Of a stretch of DNA of 14,115 nt, positions 7,922 to 14,115 are shown in pieces. The notes under the pieces are model-generated. The model was not told where the DNA came from and ran no database searches. It saw nothing but the letters and a program-made list of their open reading frames with translations. The stretch is from an uncultured Devosia sp. (GTDB lineage Bacteria > Pseudomonadota > Alphaproteobacteria > Rhizobiales > Devosiaceae): assembly GCF_946479885.1 (NCBI RefSeq), contig NZ_CAMLHM010000077.1:1-14115 (forward strand), given 5' to 3'. Both the position numbers and the translations under genes were made by a program. Numbering within the stretch: position 1 is the first letter of the stretch; the number at the start of each line of letters is the position of its first letter.

Positions 7922-8869
7922 ATGACCACGCTTTCCGACTGGCTTGCTGCCCAACCCGTGGACCCCAAGCTGGCGTCGGTTGTCAGCACCATGGCGGCGG
8001 CCAGCGCTGAGATCGCCGATGTGCTGCGGCTGGCGCCAATTGCCGGGCAGACCGGGCTGGCCGGGCATACCAACGTGCAGGGCGAGGCGCAGAAGGCGCT
8101 CGACGTGATCTCAAACGACATTGTTTTGAATCACATACGGGCAAACCCCGAGATTTCGATTCTCGTTTCCGAAGAGCTGGATGAAGCCGTTCACATCGAG
8201 AATCAGGGTGGGTTCATGGTGGCGACCGACCCGCTGGACGGCTCTTCAAATCTGGACGTAAACGTCACTGTCGGAACGATTTTTTCGGTTCTGGATGCGA
8301 GCAAGGGGCTGCTGCAGCGCGGGTCGGCGCAACTGGCGGCCGGCTACGCGGCCTATGGGCCGGCGACAAGCCTGGTGGTGACGTTCGGGCCGTCGACCGC
8401 AGTGTTCACGCTGGATGCGGGGGGAACCTTCCAGTTGACGCAGGACGGGGTCAAAGTGAGTCCCACATCGGGCGAATATGCGATCAATACGGCACGCGAG
8501 CGGTTGTGGGACGCAGCCACCAGCGGCTATGTCGCGGAAAACGTGGCGGGCGAAACCGGACCGGCGGGGAAGCGCTACAATATGCGCTGGGTCGGCTCGA
8601 TGGTTGCCGATATCCATCGCATCCTGATGCGTGGCGGCATCTTCATGTATCCGCTGGATAGCGAGACCGTAGGCAAGGGCGGCCGGTTGCGGCTGCTCTA
8701 CGAGGCCAATCCGATGGCGATGATCGTCGAGGCCGCGGGCGGCAAGTCGACGACCGGGCCGGAGCGGATACTGGACTTGGTGCCAACAGGCATTCACCAG
8801 CGGGTGCCGGTAATTTTGGGCTCTGCCGAGGAAGTTACGCGCGTGGAGGAATGGTACGCGCGAGGGTAG
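7922..8869 (+). CDS. fbp: Fructose-1,6-bisphosphatase, class I
   Basis: Hydrolyses fructose 1,6-bisphosphate to fructose 6-phosphate and phosphate in gluconeogenesis (and in the Calvin cycle where present), using Mg2+ in the cytoplasm. The 315 residues show the class I hallmarks: SEE (83-85), TDPLDGSSN (102-110) for metal and phosphate, the substrate region RYNMRWVGSMVADIHRIL (218-235), and KGGRLRLLYEANPMAMIVE (252-270) with the metal-binding glutamate, followed by AGG (272-274). The ATG at 7922 gives an N-terminus of normal family length but has only a weak ribosome site. An in-frame ATG at 7880 has GGGGAG four bases upstream and would add 14 residues (MGTVGIPCPNAELN). Still further upstream the frame runs into the helicase gene and is not credible. 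It lies 80 bp after the helicase stop and could share its transcript. FBPase and CysQ (further right) belong to the same metal-dependent phosphatase superfamily. Confidence 0.94.
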   Translation: MTTLSDWLAAQPVDPKLASVVSTMAAASAEIADVLRLAPIAGQTGLAGHTNVQGEAQKALDVISNDIVLNHIRANPEISILVSEELDEAVHIENQGGFMVATDPLDGSSNLDVNVTVGTIFSVLDASKGLLQRGSAQLAAGYAAYGPATSLVVTFGPSTAVFTLDAGGTFQLTQDGVKVSPTSGEYAINTARERLWDAATSGYVAENVAGETGPAGKRYNMRWVGSMVADIHRILMRGGIFMYPLDSETVGKGGRLRLLYEANPMAMIVEAAGGKSTTGPERILDLVPTGIHQRVPVILGSAEEVTRVEEWYARG

Positions 8870-8896
8870 TGGCAAAGGTCCATGGTCGGCTTTGGC

Positions 8897-8914
8897 GGCA
8901 ATTGCAACGTTGCC
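8897..8914. promoter_or_regulatory. Nested palindrome overlapping the isomerase promoter (operator candidate)
   Basis: GGCAA (8897-8901) and TTGCC (8910-8914) are inverted arms. Inside them lies GCAACGTTGC (8904-8913), a perfect 10-bp palindrome with a central CG, and GCAATTGC (8898-8905) is also a perfect palindrome. A central CpG in an even palindrome is the usual form of LacI/GalR-family operators. The element covers the -35 and part of the spacer of the promoter below, so a bound protein would block RNA polymerase. No regulator gene is adjacent. Confidence 0.45.
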
Positions 8915-8930
8915 ACGCTGCCGCTATAGC
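8902..8930 (+). promoter_or_regulatory. Probable sigma70-type promoter for the AGE isomerase gene
   Basis: TTGCAA (8902-8907) and TATAGC (8925-8930) are separated by exactly 17 bp and lie about 50 bp upstream of the ATG at 8981. Each hexamer matches consensus at 4 of 6 positions. Together with the 111-bp gap after fbp, this suggests the isomerase is transcribed from its own start. Confidence 0.5.
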
Positions 8931-8980
8931 TCGGGCATGTGAGGAGCTGGCGCGCTGAATTAGGCCAGCCGGGAGCCATT

Positions 8981-10252
8981 ATGACCGACCCCAAGCTGAC
9001 GCTGCCAAAGACCAATTCGAGCCTCTGGCAGAACCGGCCGTTCCACCGGCAGTACCTGATGCGGCAGGCCAATAACCTGTTCGACTTTTTCGAAGCCCCG
9101 TCGATGAACCCAAAGGGCGGCTTCTTCGAGCTCGATGACGAGGGCAATCCGCTCGATGCGGACAACGCCAATCGCCAGATCCACGTCACCACACGCATGG
9201 TGCATTGCGCAGTGCTGGGCAGCCTGATCGGTCGGCCTGGATCGGACGAGATCGTCGACCACGGCATGCGCTACATCTGGGAGCGGCATCGCGATACCAA
9301 GCGGGGCGGCTATGTGTGGAGCCTCGACGACAATGGGGTGACCAACGGGTCCAAGCAAGCCTACGGGCATGCTTTCGTTTTGCTTGCAGCATCGAGCGCC
9401 AAGCTCGTCGGGCATCCATTGGCCGACCAGATGCTGGCCGACGTGACCAACATCATCAACACCCGCTTCTGGGATGAGCAGAGCGGGTCGGTCAAAGACG
9501 AGTACAACCAGGACTGGTCCCAGCTGCTGCCCTATCGCGGTCAGAATGCCAACATGCACATGACCGAGGCGCTGATGGCGGCGTTCGAGGCGACGGGTAA
9601 CCGGGACTACCTGACCAAGGCCGAGCGCATCGCCGAGTTGATCATTGCCCGCAACGCTGTTCCGCTCGGACACCGGGTGGCGGAGCATTTCGACCAGCAC
9701 TGGGTGCTCGACAAGAATTACGAGGGCAACGAGATGTTCCGGCCATCGGGCACCACGCCCGGGCACTGGCTGGAATGGTCGCGGCTGCTGTACCAGCTCT
9801 GGGTGCTGGGCGAGAAGCGCCTCTCCTGGATGACCGGCGCCGCGCGGGAGCTGTTTGTCCAATCCATCGAGCTAGGGTGGGACAAGGTTCATGGCGGGTT
9901 CTTCTACACCCTGGACTGGGACAACAAGCCCATCATGCGCGAGAAGCTGTGGTGGCCGACGAGCGAAGCCATCGGCGCTGCCGCCTATATCTCGGCCTTC
10001 GACAGCGGCGACTACTTCCAGGCCTGGTATCGCAAGCTGTGGGACTATGCCGAAAACCATGTCATCGACCACAAGCGCGGTGGCTGGCTCAGCGAGCTCA
10101 CGGAAGACCTGAGGCCGACCTCGCGGCTTTTCGTGGGCAAGCCGGATATTTATCACGCGTTGCAGGCCTGCCTGATCCCGCTCTATCCGACCAATGGCAG
10201 CCTGACCAAAGGCATCATCGCGGCCGATCACACCGCCAGGCACTACCTGTAG
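8981..10252 (+). CDS. AGE-family sugar isomerase (YihS / mannose isomerase-like)
   Basis: A cytoplasmic (alpha/alpha)6-barrel enzyme of the N-acylglucosamine 2-epimerase (AGE) family. The sequence resembles the YihS/mannose isomerase branch, which interconverts aldoses and ketoses (mannose-fructose, or sulfoquinovose-sulfofructose) without cofactor. Of 423 residues, the likely active-site set is R72 (TTRMVH), H193 (QNANMHMTEA), H262 and E265 (TPGHWLEW), and H392 (YHALQ). From memory the YihS set is R55, H176, H248, E251 and H383. The R-to-H spacing (121) and the H-to-E spacing (3) are identical, and the other spacings are close. Other family marks are KQAYGHAF (125-132) and WWPTSEAI (324-331). 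ATG 8981 has GGGAG 5 nt upstream; the longer in-frame GTG at 8939 lacks one. No sulfoglycolysis genes (sulfofructose kinase, aldolase) are nearby, so mannose or a similar hexose is the default substrate and sulfoquinovose remains possible. Confidence 0.88.
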   Translation: MTDPKLTLPKTNSSLWQNRPFHRQYLMRQANNLFDFFEAPSMNPKGGFFELDDEGNPLDADNANRQIHVTTRMVHCAVLGSLIGRPGSDEIVDHGMRYIWERHRDTKRGGYVWSLDDNGVTNGSKQAYGHAFVLLAASSAKLVGHPLADQMLADVTNIINTRFWDEQSGSVKDEYNQDWSQLLPYRGQNANMHMTEALMAAFEATGNRDYLTKAERIAELIIARNAVPLGHRVAEHFDQHWVLDKNYEGNEMFRPSGTTPGHWLEWSRLLYQLWVLGEKRLSWMTGAARELFVQSIELGWDKVHGGFFYTLDWDNKPIMREKLWWPTSEAIGAAAYISAFDSGDYFQAWYRKLWDYAENHVIDHKRGGWLSELTEDLRPTSRLFVGKPDIYHALQACLIPLYPTNGSLTKGIIAADHTARHYL

Positions 10253-10322
10253 GCGCCGCGCGCGCCTCGCCACCCGGAAAACTGTGCCGGCAGAACGAAT
10301 TCACACCGCCGGCCAGCCACTG

Positions 10323-10351
10323 TTGCCACCGGCACGGGCGGCGCGTAAATC
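10323..10351 (+). promoter_or_regulatory. Possible promoter for nadC-cysQ
   Basis: TTGCCA (10323-10328, 5 of 6 matches to -35) and TAAATC (10346-10351, weak -10) are 17 bp apart. They lie just ahead of the AGGA ribosome site (10366-10369) and the ATG at 10378. The 125-bp gap after the isomerase gene otherwise holds only GC-rich sequence. GGCGC/GCGCC arms at 10252-10266 overlap the isomerase stop codon and could form a small hairpin, but no T-run follows. Confidence 0.32.
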
Positions 10352-10377
10352 AGCGCCATCGAAACAGGACTCTGCCG

Positions 10378-11249
10378 ATGTCGCGCCCCGATCGCCTGCC
10401 TGCCCAATTGCCGCGCCTGCTGGTGGAGCGCGCGGTCGCTGCCGCGCTGGAGGAAGACATCGGCCTGGCCGGCGACCTGACGAGCCAGGCGACGCTGGCG
10501 CCTGAGGCGCGGGCGACCGCCAGCCTTTCTGCACGCGAACCCGGCGTGATTGCGGGGCTCGACCTGGCAGCGGCCGCATTTCGGCTCGTGGGGGACGGCG
10601 TGACGTTCACGCCGACCCTGGCCGATGGCGACCGCGTTGCGGCGGGCGGCGTGGTTGCCACGGTGGCGGGCCCTGCCCGGCTGGTGATGTCGGCGGAACG
10701 CGTCGCACTGAACTTTCTCAATCACCTGAGCGGCATTGCCACGCTGACGCGCGAATATGCCGATGCGGTGGCCGGCACGGGTGCGCAAATCTGCGATACG
10801 CGCAAGACCACGCCCGGGCTGCGGGCGTTCGAGAAGTTTGCCGTGCGGTGCGGTGGCGGGGCCAACCATCGCTATTCGCTGGATGACGCCATCCTGATCA
10901 AGGACAATCACATTGCGGTGGCCGGCAGCGTTTCGGCGGCGTACCGGGCTGCCGAGGCCTTTGCTGGACATCTCGTGGCCATCGAAATCGAGGTGACCAC
11001 CCTGGCCGAACTCGAGGAAGCGCTTGCAGCGGGCGCCAGGGTCGTGCTGCTGGACAATATGGACAATGACCTGCTGCGACAGGCGGTGGCGATCAATGCC
11101 GGGCGGGCCAAGCTCGAGGCTTCGGGTGGGGTGAAGCTGGACCGCGTGCGCTCGATTGCCGAGACGGGTGTCGATTACATTTCCACCAGCCAGATCACCA
11201 TGGCAGCCAAACCGCTCGACCTGGGCCTCGACGTCGTGGTGGAAAGCTG

Positions 11250-11250
<1 letters not shown>
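10378..11250 (+). CDS. nadC: Nicotinate-nucleotide pyrophosphorylase (carboxylating), quinolinate phosphoribosyltransferase
   Basis: Converts quinolinate and PRPP to nicotinate mononucleotide, CO2 and pyrophosphate, the step where the de novo NAD pathway joins the common route. The 290 residues match the usual 280-300. Visible motifs: EDIGLAGDLTS (26-36), the ER pair in SAERVALNFLNHLSGIAT (107-108, PRPP/quinolinate region), DTRKTTPGLR (140-149), GGGANHRYSLDDAILIKDNH (159-178) and EIEV (203-206). Further on are LLDNM (224-228), EASGGV (247-252) and the C-terminal DYISTSQITMAAKPLDLGLD. These cover the quinolinate-binding arginines and lysines and the acidic metal/ribose residues. The start is ATG 10378 with AGGA about 8 nt upstream; the frame stays open much further left inside the isomerase gene, but that is an overlap artefact. 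Its TGA shares a base with the ATG of cysQ. nadA and nadB are not in this window. Confidence 0.96.
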
Positions 11251-12101
<851 letters not shown>

Positions 12102-12117
12102 TCTTAACTGATCTACC

Positions 12118-12138
12118 GGAACTGCTTGGTTCCAGAAC
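12118..12138. promoter_or_regulatory. Inverted GGAAC/GTTCC repeats upstream of the PadR gene
   Basis: GGAAC (12118-12122) and GTTCC (12129-12133) form a perfect dyad around 6 nt. The right arm is reused in a second dyad, GTTC-CA-GAAC (12129-12138). Three GAAC-type half-sites thus lie just upstream of the possible padR promoter. No T-run follows, so a terminator for cysQ is unlikely. The spacing does not fit the LexA pattern (N7). Confidence 0.33.
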
Positions 12139-12165
12139 TTGCGCGATTCATTGCGGGGCTATACA
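12139..12165 (+). promoter_or_regulatory. Possible promoter of the PadR-RND efflux operon
   Basis: TTGCGC (12139-12144) and TATACA (12160-12165, 4 of 6 matches to -10) are 15 bp apart, a short but usable spacing. They lie 50-70 bp upstream of the ATG at 12212. The 110-bp gap after cysQ and the change of function support a separate transcript here. Confidence 0.38.
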
Positions 12166-12168
12166 GAA

Positions 12169-12195
12169 CCGGCATATATCGGCCCGGCATATGTC
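12169..12195. repeat. Tandem 12-bp direct repeat downstream of the padR -10 (operator candidate)
   Basis: CCGGCATATATC (12169-12180) and CCGGCATATGTC (12184-12195) differ at one base, and their starts are 15 bp apart. They would cover the transcription start and early leader of the padR operon, a good position for autorepression. PadR proteins bind AT-rich sites as dimers, often related to ATGT-N8-ACAT. These copies carry CATAT cores but do not match that pattern exactly. Confidence 0.45.
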
Positions 12196-12211
12196 CCGGC
12201 GGAGCCCGCGC

Positions 12212-12760
12212 ATGAACGTCAGAACTCTTTGTCTATCGATCCTCTATGAGGGCGAAGCAACCGGATATGAGATCCGGCGGCTTTGCGTCGAGGGCGAGTG
12301 CTCGTACTTCATCGAAGCGAGCTTCGGCTCGATCTACCCTGCTCTCGCCAGACTCGAGGACGAGGGCCTGGTCGTCAGCCGGACTGAGCAGCAAAGCGGC
12401 AAGCCAGCCAAGAAGGTCTATTCGATCACCGACCAGGGCCGCGCGGCCTTTGCCGATGAATTGGCCGGCCCGCTCGGCGACGACGTATTCCGCAGCCCGT
12501 TCCTGTTGTTCGCGCGCTTCGCACACATCCTGCCGCGCGACCTGGTTGAGGCGCGAGCCAACGAATTCCTGGAAAAAAACATAGCCGAACATCGCCGGCT
12601 TGAAGAGGCCTTTGCCGAGCGGGCAAGCAATGCTTCGGACACATGGGTAATTAATTACGGACGTGCAGTAATGGAGGTTGCCGAACGGCACATGCGCTCC
12701 CATATGCACGAACTGATCACTTTGGCGCGAGCCGAGCCGAAAAAAGACGCGGCTGAGTAA
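12212..12760 (+). CDS. PadR-family transcriptional regulator
   Basis: A 182-residue two-domain PadR regulator. The winged helix covers residues 1-80, with GYEIRRL (18-24), the recognition region SFGSIYPALARLEDEGLV (38-55), and the wing GKPAKKVYSITDQGRAAF (63-80). Residues 90-172 form the helical dimerisation domain, similar to the Vir_act_alpha_C type. PadR proteins usually repress a neighbouring gene and release DNA on ligand binding. Here the target is most likely the RND adaptor and pump that follow at 14 bp. ATG 12212 has GGAG 7 nt upstream; an in-frame ATG at 12191 lies inside the direct repeat and is less likely. Cysteines at 7, 26 and 30 lie in the DNA-binding domain. The inducer is unknown. 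Confidence 0.9.
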   Translation: MNVRTLCLSILYEGEATGYEIRRLCVEGECSYFIEASFGSIYPALARLEDEGLVVSRTEQQSGKPAKKVYSITDQGRAAFADELAGPLGDDVFRSPFLLFARFAHILPRDLVEARANEFLEKNIAEHRRLEEAFAERASNASDTWVINYGRAVMEVAERHMRSHMHELITLARAEPKKDAAE

Positions 12761-12774
12761 AGGGGCGAATCTCA

Positions 12775-14025
12775 ATGCGTGCACTATTTTCCTACGGCGT
12801 AGCCTTCCTGATCCTGGTTTTGGCAGGCATATGGCTGTCGACCGGCACACTGGTCATGGGCGGCAACGGACCGGGCAAGGGCGAGCGCCCGATCATTTCG
12901 GTCATCGAAGGCGATGAGCATGGGCCAATTGCGACCCAGCTCGCCGAAACCGGCGTCCTCGCCGCGCATGAAACCGAACACGCGATCGATCCTCACCTGA
13001 CGATCGCGCAGCGCAACGAGGAAGAGCTGGGTGCCAATACCCAGCTGCAGTCCGTGCGCACCTCCACCTATGTGGCCAAGCCGATGTCCATCGAAGTGCC
13101 ACTGCGTGGCCGGACTCAGGCCAAGGCCACGGTCGGCGCGGTCGCCGAGACTGCTGGCGTCGTTGATACCGTGCATGTCACTAAGGGCCAGAATGTGGCC
13201 GTGGGCGATTTGCTCTGCACCCTTGATCAGGGCACGCGCGCTGCGGCCGTGGCCCAGGCAAATGCCGGGCTGGAGCAGGCCAATGCATCGCTGGCCCAGG
13301 CGCAGTCGGACTTCGATACCAATGCAGAGCTTCGCCAGAAGGGCCTGGCAGCGCCCAACACCGCTCGCCAGCTCGAAGTCGCGCTGAGTGCAGCCAAGGC
13401 GGCCATCAGCGCTGCCCAGGCAGGCTTTGACAACGCACAGGCCGAACTCGACCGCACCGAAATCCACGCCAAGGTCGCTGGTGTCGTGCAGGATCCGCTC
13501 GTGGCCGCCGGTGCAATGCTCGCCATGGGGCAGCCCTGCGCGACCATCGTCCAGCTCGACCCGATGGTGTTCGTCGGCCAGGTTCCGGAAGCTCGCATCG
13601 CGCTGGCTCGGCTGGGCCTCGAGGCCTCGATCAAAACCATCACGGGCCAGGTAGTTTCGGGCAAGGTGACGTTCATTTCGAGCACTGCCGACGCCGCCAC
13701 CCGCTCGTTCCCGGTTGAAATCGAGTTCCCGAATGCCGGCGGCGCGATCCGCGACGGCATCACCGCAACCGCCACGGTCAATATGGGTTCGGCTCCGGCG
13801 CACCTGGTGCCGCAGTCGGTGCTGACGCTCAACGATGACGGCGTGCTCGGCGTGAGCATCGTCGCCGATGGCATGGTCAAGTTCGTGCCCGTCCAGATTG
13901 CCAGCGACACCCGCGAAGGCGTGTGGGTGATTGGCCTGCCCAACTCGGCCGACGTGATCACCGTCGGCCAGGAATACGTCAAGGACGGCCAGGCCGTCGC
14001 TGCCACCAACGTAACCGCGAGCTGA
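12775..14025 (+). CDS. RND efflux pump periplasmic adaptor (membrane fusion protein, HlyD/AcrA family)
   Basis: The adaptor links the inner-membrane RND pump to an outer-membrane channel. In 416 residues, 5-22 form one hydrophobic segment that is a membrane anchor or uncleaved signal. There is no lipobox cysteine, so unlike AcrA it is not a lipoprotein. Residues 30-95 form a long acidic, His-containing linker of unclear fold (GGNGPGKGERPI at the front) before the barrel-sandwich domain. The first lipoyl half is near 118-150 (VDTVHVTKGQNVAVGDLL). A short Ala/Gln-rich coiled-coil hairpin spans 153-228, and the second lipoyl half follows (TEIHAKVAGVV, 228-238). The beta-barrel (264-340) and membrane-proximal domain (345-416) complete it. 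The ribosome site AGGGG (12761-12765) is 9 nt before the ATG. It is co-transcribed with padR and, 4 bp on, the pump gene. The substrate cannot be deduced. Confidence 0.92.
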   Translation: MRALFSYGVAFLILVLAGIWLSTGTLVMGGNGPGKGERPIISVIEGDEHGPIATQLAETGVLAAHETEHAIDPHLTIAQRNEEELGANTQLQSVRTSTYVAKPMSIEVPLRGRTQAKATVGAVAETAGVVDTVHVTKGQNVAVGDLLCTLDQGTRAAAVAQANAGLEQANASLAQAQSDFDTNAELRQKGLAAPNTARQLEVALSAAKAAISAAQAGFDNAQAELDRTEIHAKVAGVVQDPLVAAGAMLAMGQPCATIVQLDPMVFVGQVPEARIALARLGLEASIKTITGQVVSGKVTFISSTADAATRSFPVEIEFPNAGGAIRDGITATATVNMGSAPAHLVPQSVLTLNDDGVLGVSIVADGMVKFVPVQIASDTREGVWVIGLPNSADVITVGQEYVKDGQAVAATNVTAS

Positions 14026-14029
14026 CACC

Positions 14030-14115
14030 ATGCTGGACTTTATCGAACGCATCCTGAGGATGCCGCGAGTTGTTCTGACCGTCATGGTGCTGCTGCTGGC
14101 AGCCGGCCTGGCGGC
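14030..14115 (+). CDS. RND efflux pump inner-membrane transporter (partial, N-terminal 28 codons)
   Basis: An ATG 4 bp after the adaptor stop opens a frame reading MLDFIERILRMPRVVLTVMV and on into a Leu/Ala-rich hydrophobic stretch that reaches the window edge. A short amphipathic N-terminus followed at about residue 13 by the first membrane helix is how AcrB/MexB-type RND transporters begin, and this gene order (adaptor then pump) is standard. Only about 28 of roughly 1000 residues are visible, so the identity rests mainly on position. The very short gap suggests translational coupling to the adaptor. Confidence 0.8.
   Translation, partial: MLDFIERILRMPRVVLTVMVLLLAAGLA

Noticed and set aside
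10252..10266. GGCGC/GCGCC hairpin as a terminator of the isomerase gene
   Set aside because: A five-pair stem overlapping the stop codon, in a run of alternating G and C and with no following T-run. Chance pairing is likely.
9775..10377. 201-codon N-terminal extension of the nadC frame into the isomerase gene
   Set aside because: The extension is out-of-frame translation of the isomerase gene. NadC has its normal length from ATG 10378 with a ribosome site.
12784..14085. Minus-strand open frame of 433 codons opposite the RND adaptor
   Set aside because: It mirrors the codon pattern of the adaptor gene, has low-complexity Gly/His/Arg composition, and has no ribosome site or family signature.

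Overview
The window is a 14.1-kb piece of a GC-rich bacterial chromosome. Gene content and protein style point to an alphaproteobacterium of the Hyphomicrobiales (Rhizobiales): a giant NAD-dependent glutamate dehydrogenase, CysQ, a PadR regulator next to an RND pump, and a sulfate-binding protein with typical alphaproteobacterial sequence. The overall impression is Devosia-like, but the genus is a guess. The first 25 bases are not genomic. They match the 3' part of the standard Illumina read-1 adapter, so genomic DNA starts at base 26 and the left edge is a sequencing or assembly end.

Layout, left to right: (1) On the minus strand, the N-terminal 238 codons of a periplasmic sulfate-binding protein, cut off at the left edge. 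(2) A divergent control region of about 300 bp. (3) gdhB, a 1551-residue NAD-dependent glutamate dehydrogenase. (4) A UvrD/PcrA-type superfamily 1 helicase, preceded by a possible LexA (SOS) box and a hairpin that pairs its ribosome binding site. (5) A class I fructose-1,6-bisphosphatase. (6) An AGE-family sugar isomerase resembling YihS/mannose isomerase, with its own probable promoter overlaid by a nested palindrome. (7) nadC and cysQ, overlapping by one base (TGATG). (8) A PadR regulator followed at 14 bp by an RND periplasmic adaptor and, 4 bp later, by the start of the RND inner-membrane pump, which runs off the right edge. Everything except the sulfate-binding gene is on the plus strand, and all complete genes are intact.

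The central block is housekeeping: nitrogen and carbon entry at 2-oxoglutarate (GdhB), DNA repair (helicase), gluconeogenesis (FBPase), sugar isomerisation (AGE), NAD synthesis (NadC) and removal of 3'-phosphoadenosine 5'-phosphate (CysQ). Sulfur metabolism appears twice (sulfate-binding protein and CysQ) but not in one operon. The right end is an accessory efflux operon, probably controlled by its own PadR repressor. I found no mobile element, CRISPR array, RNA gene or convincing undescribed system. The points worth checking are regulatory sites, the substrate of the AGE isomerase, and the adapter at the left end.
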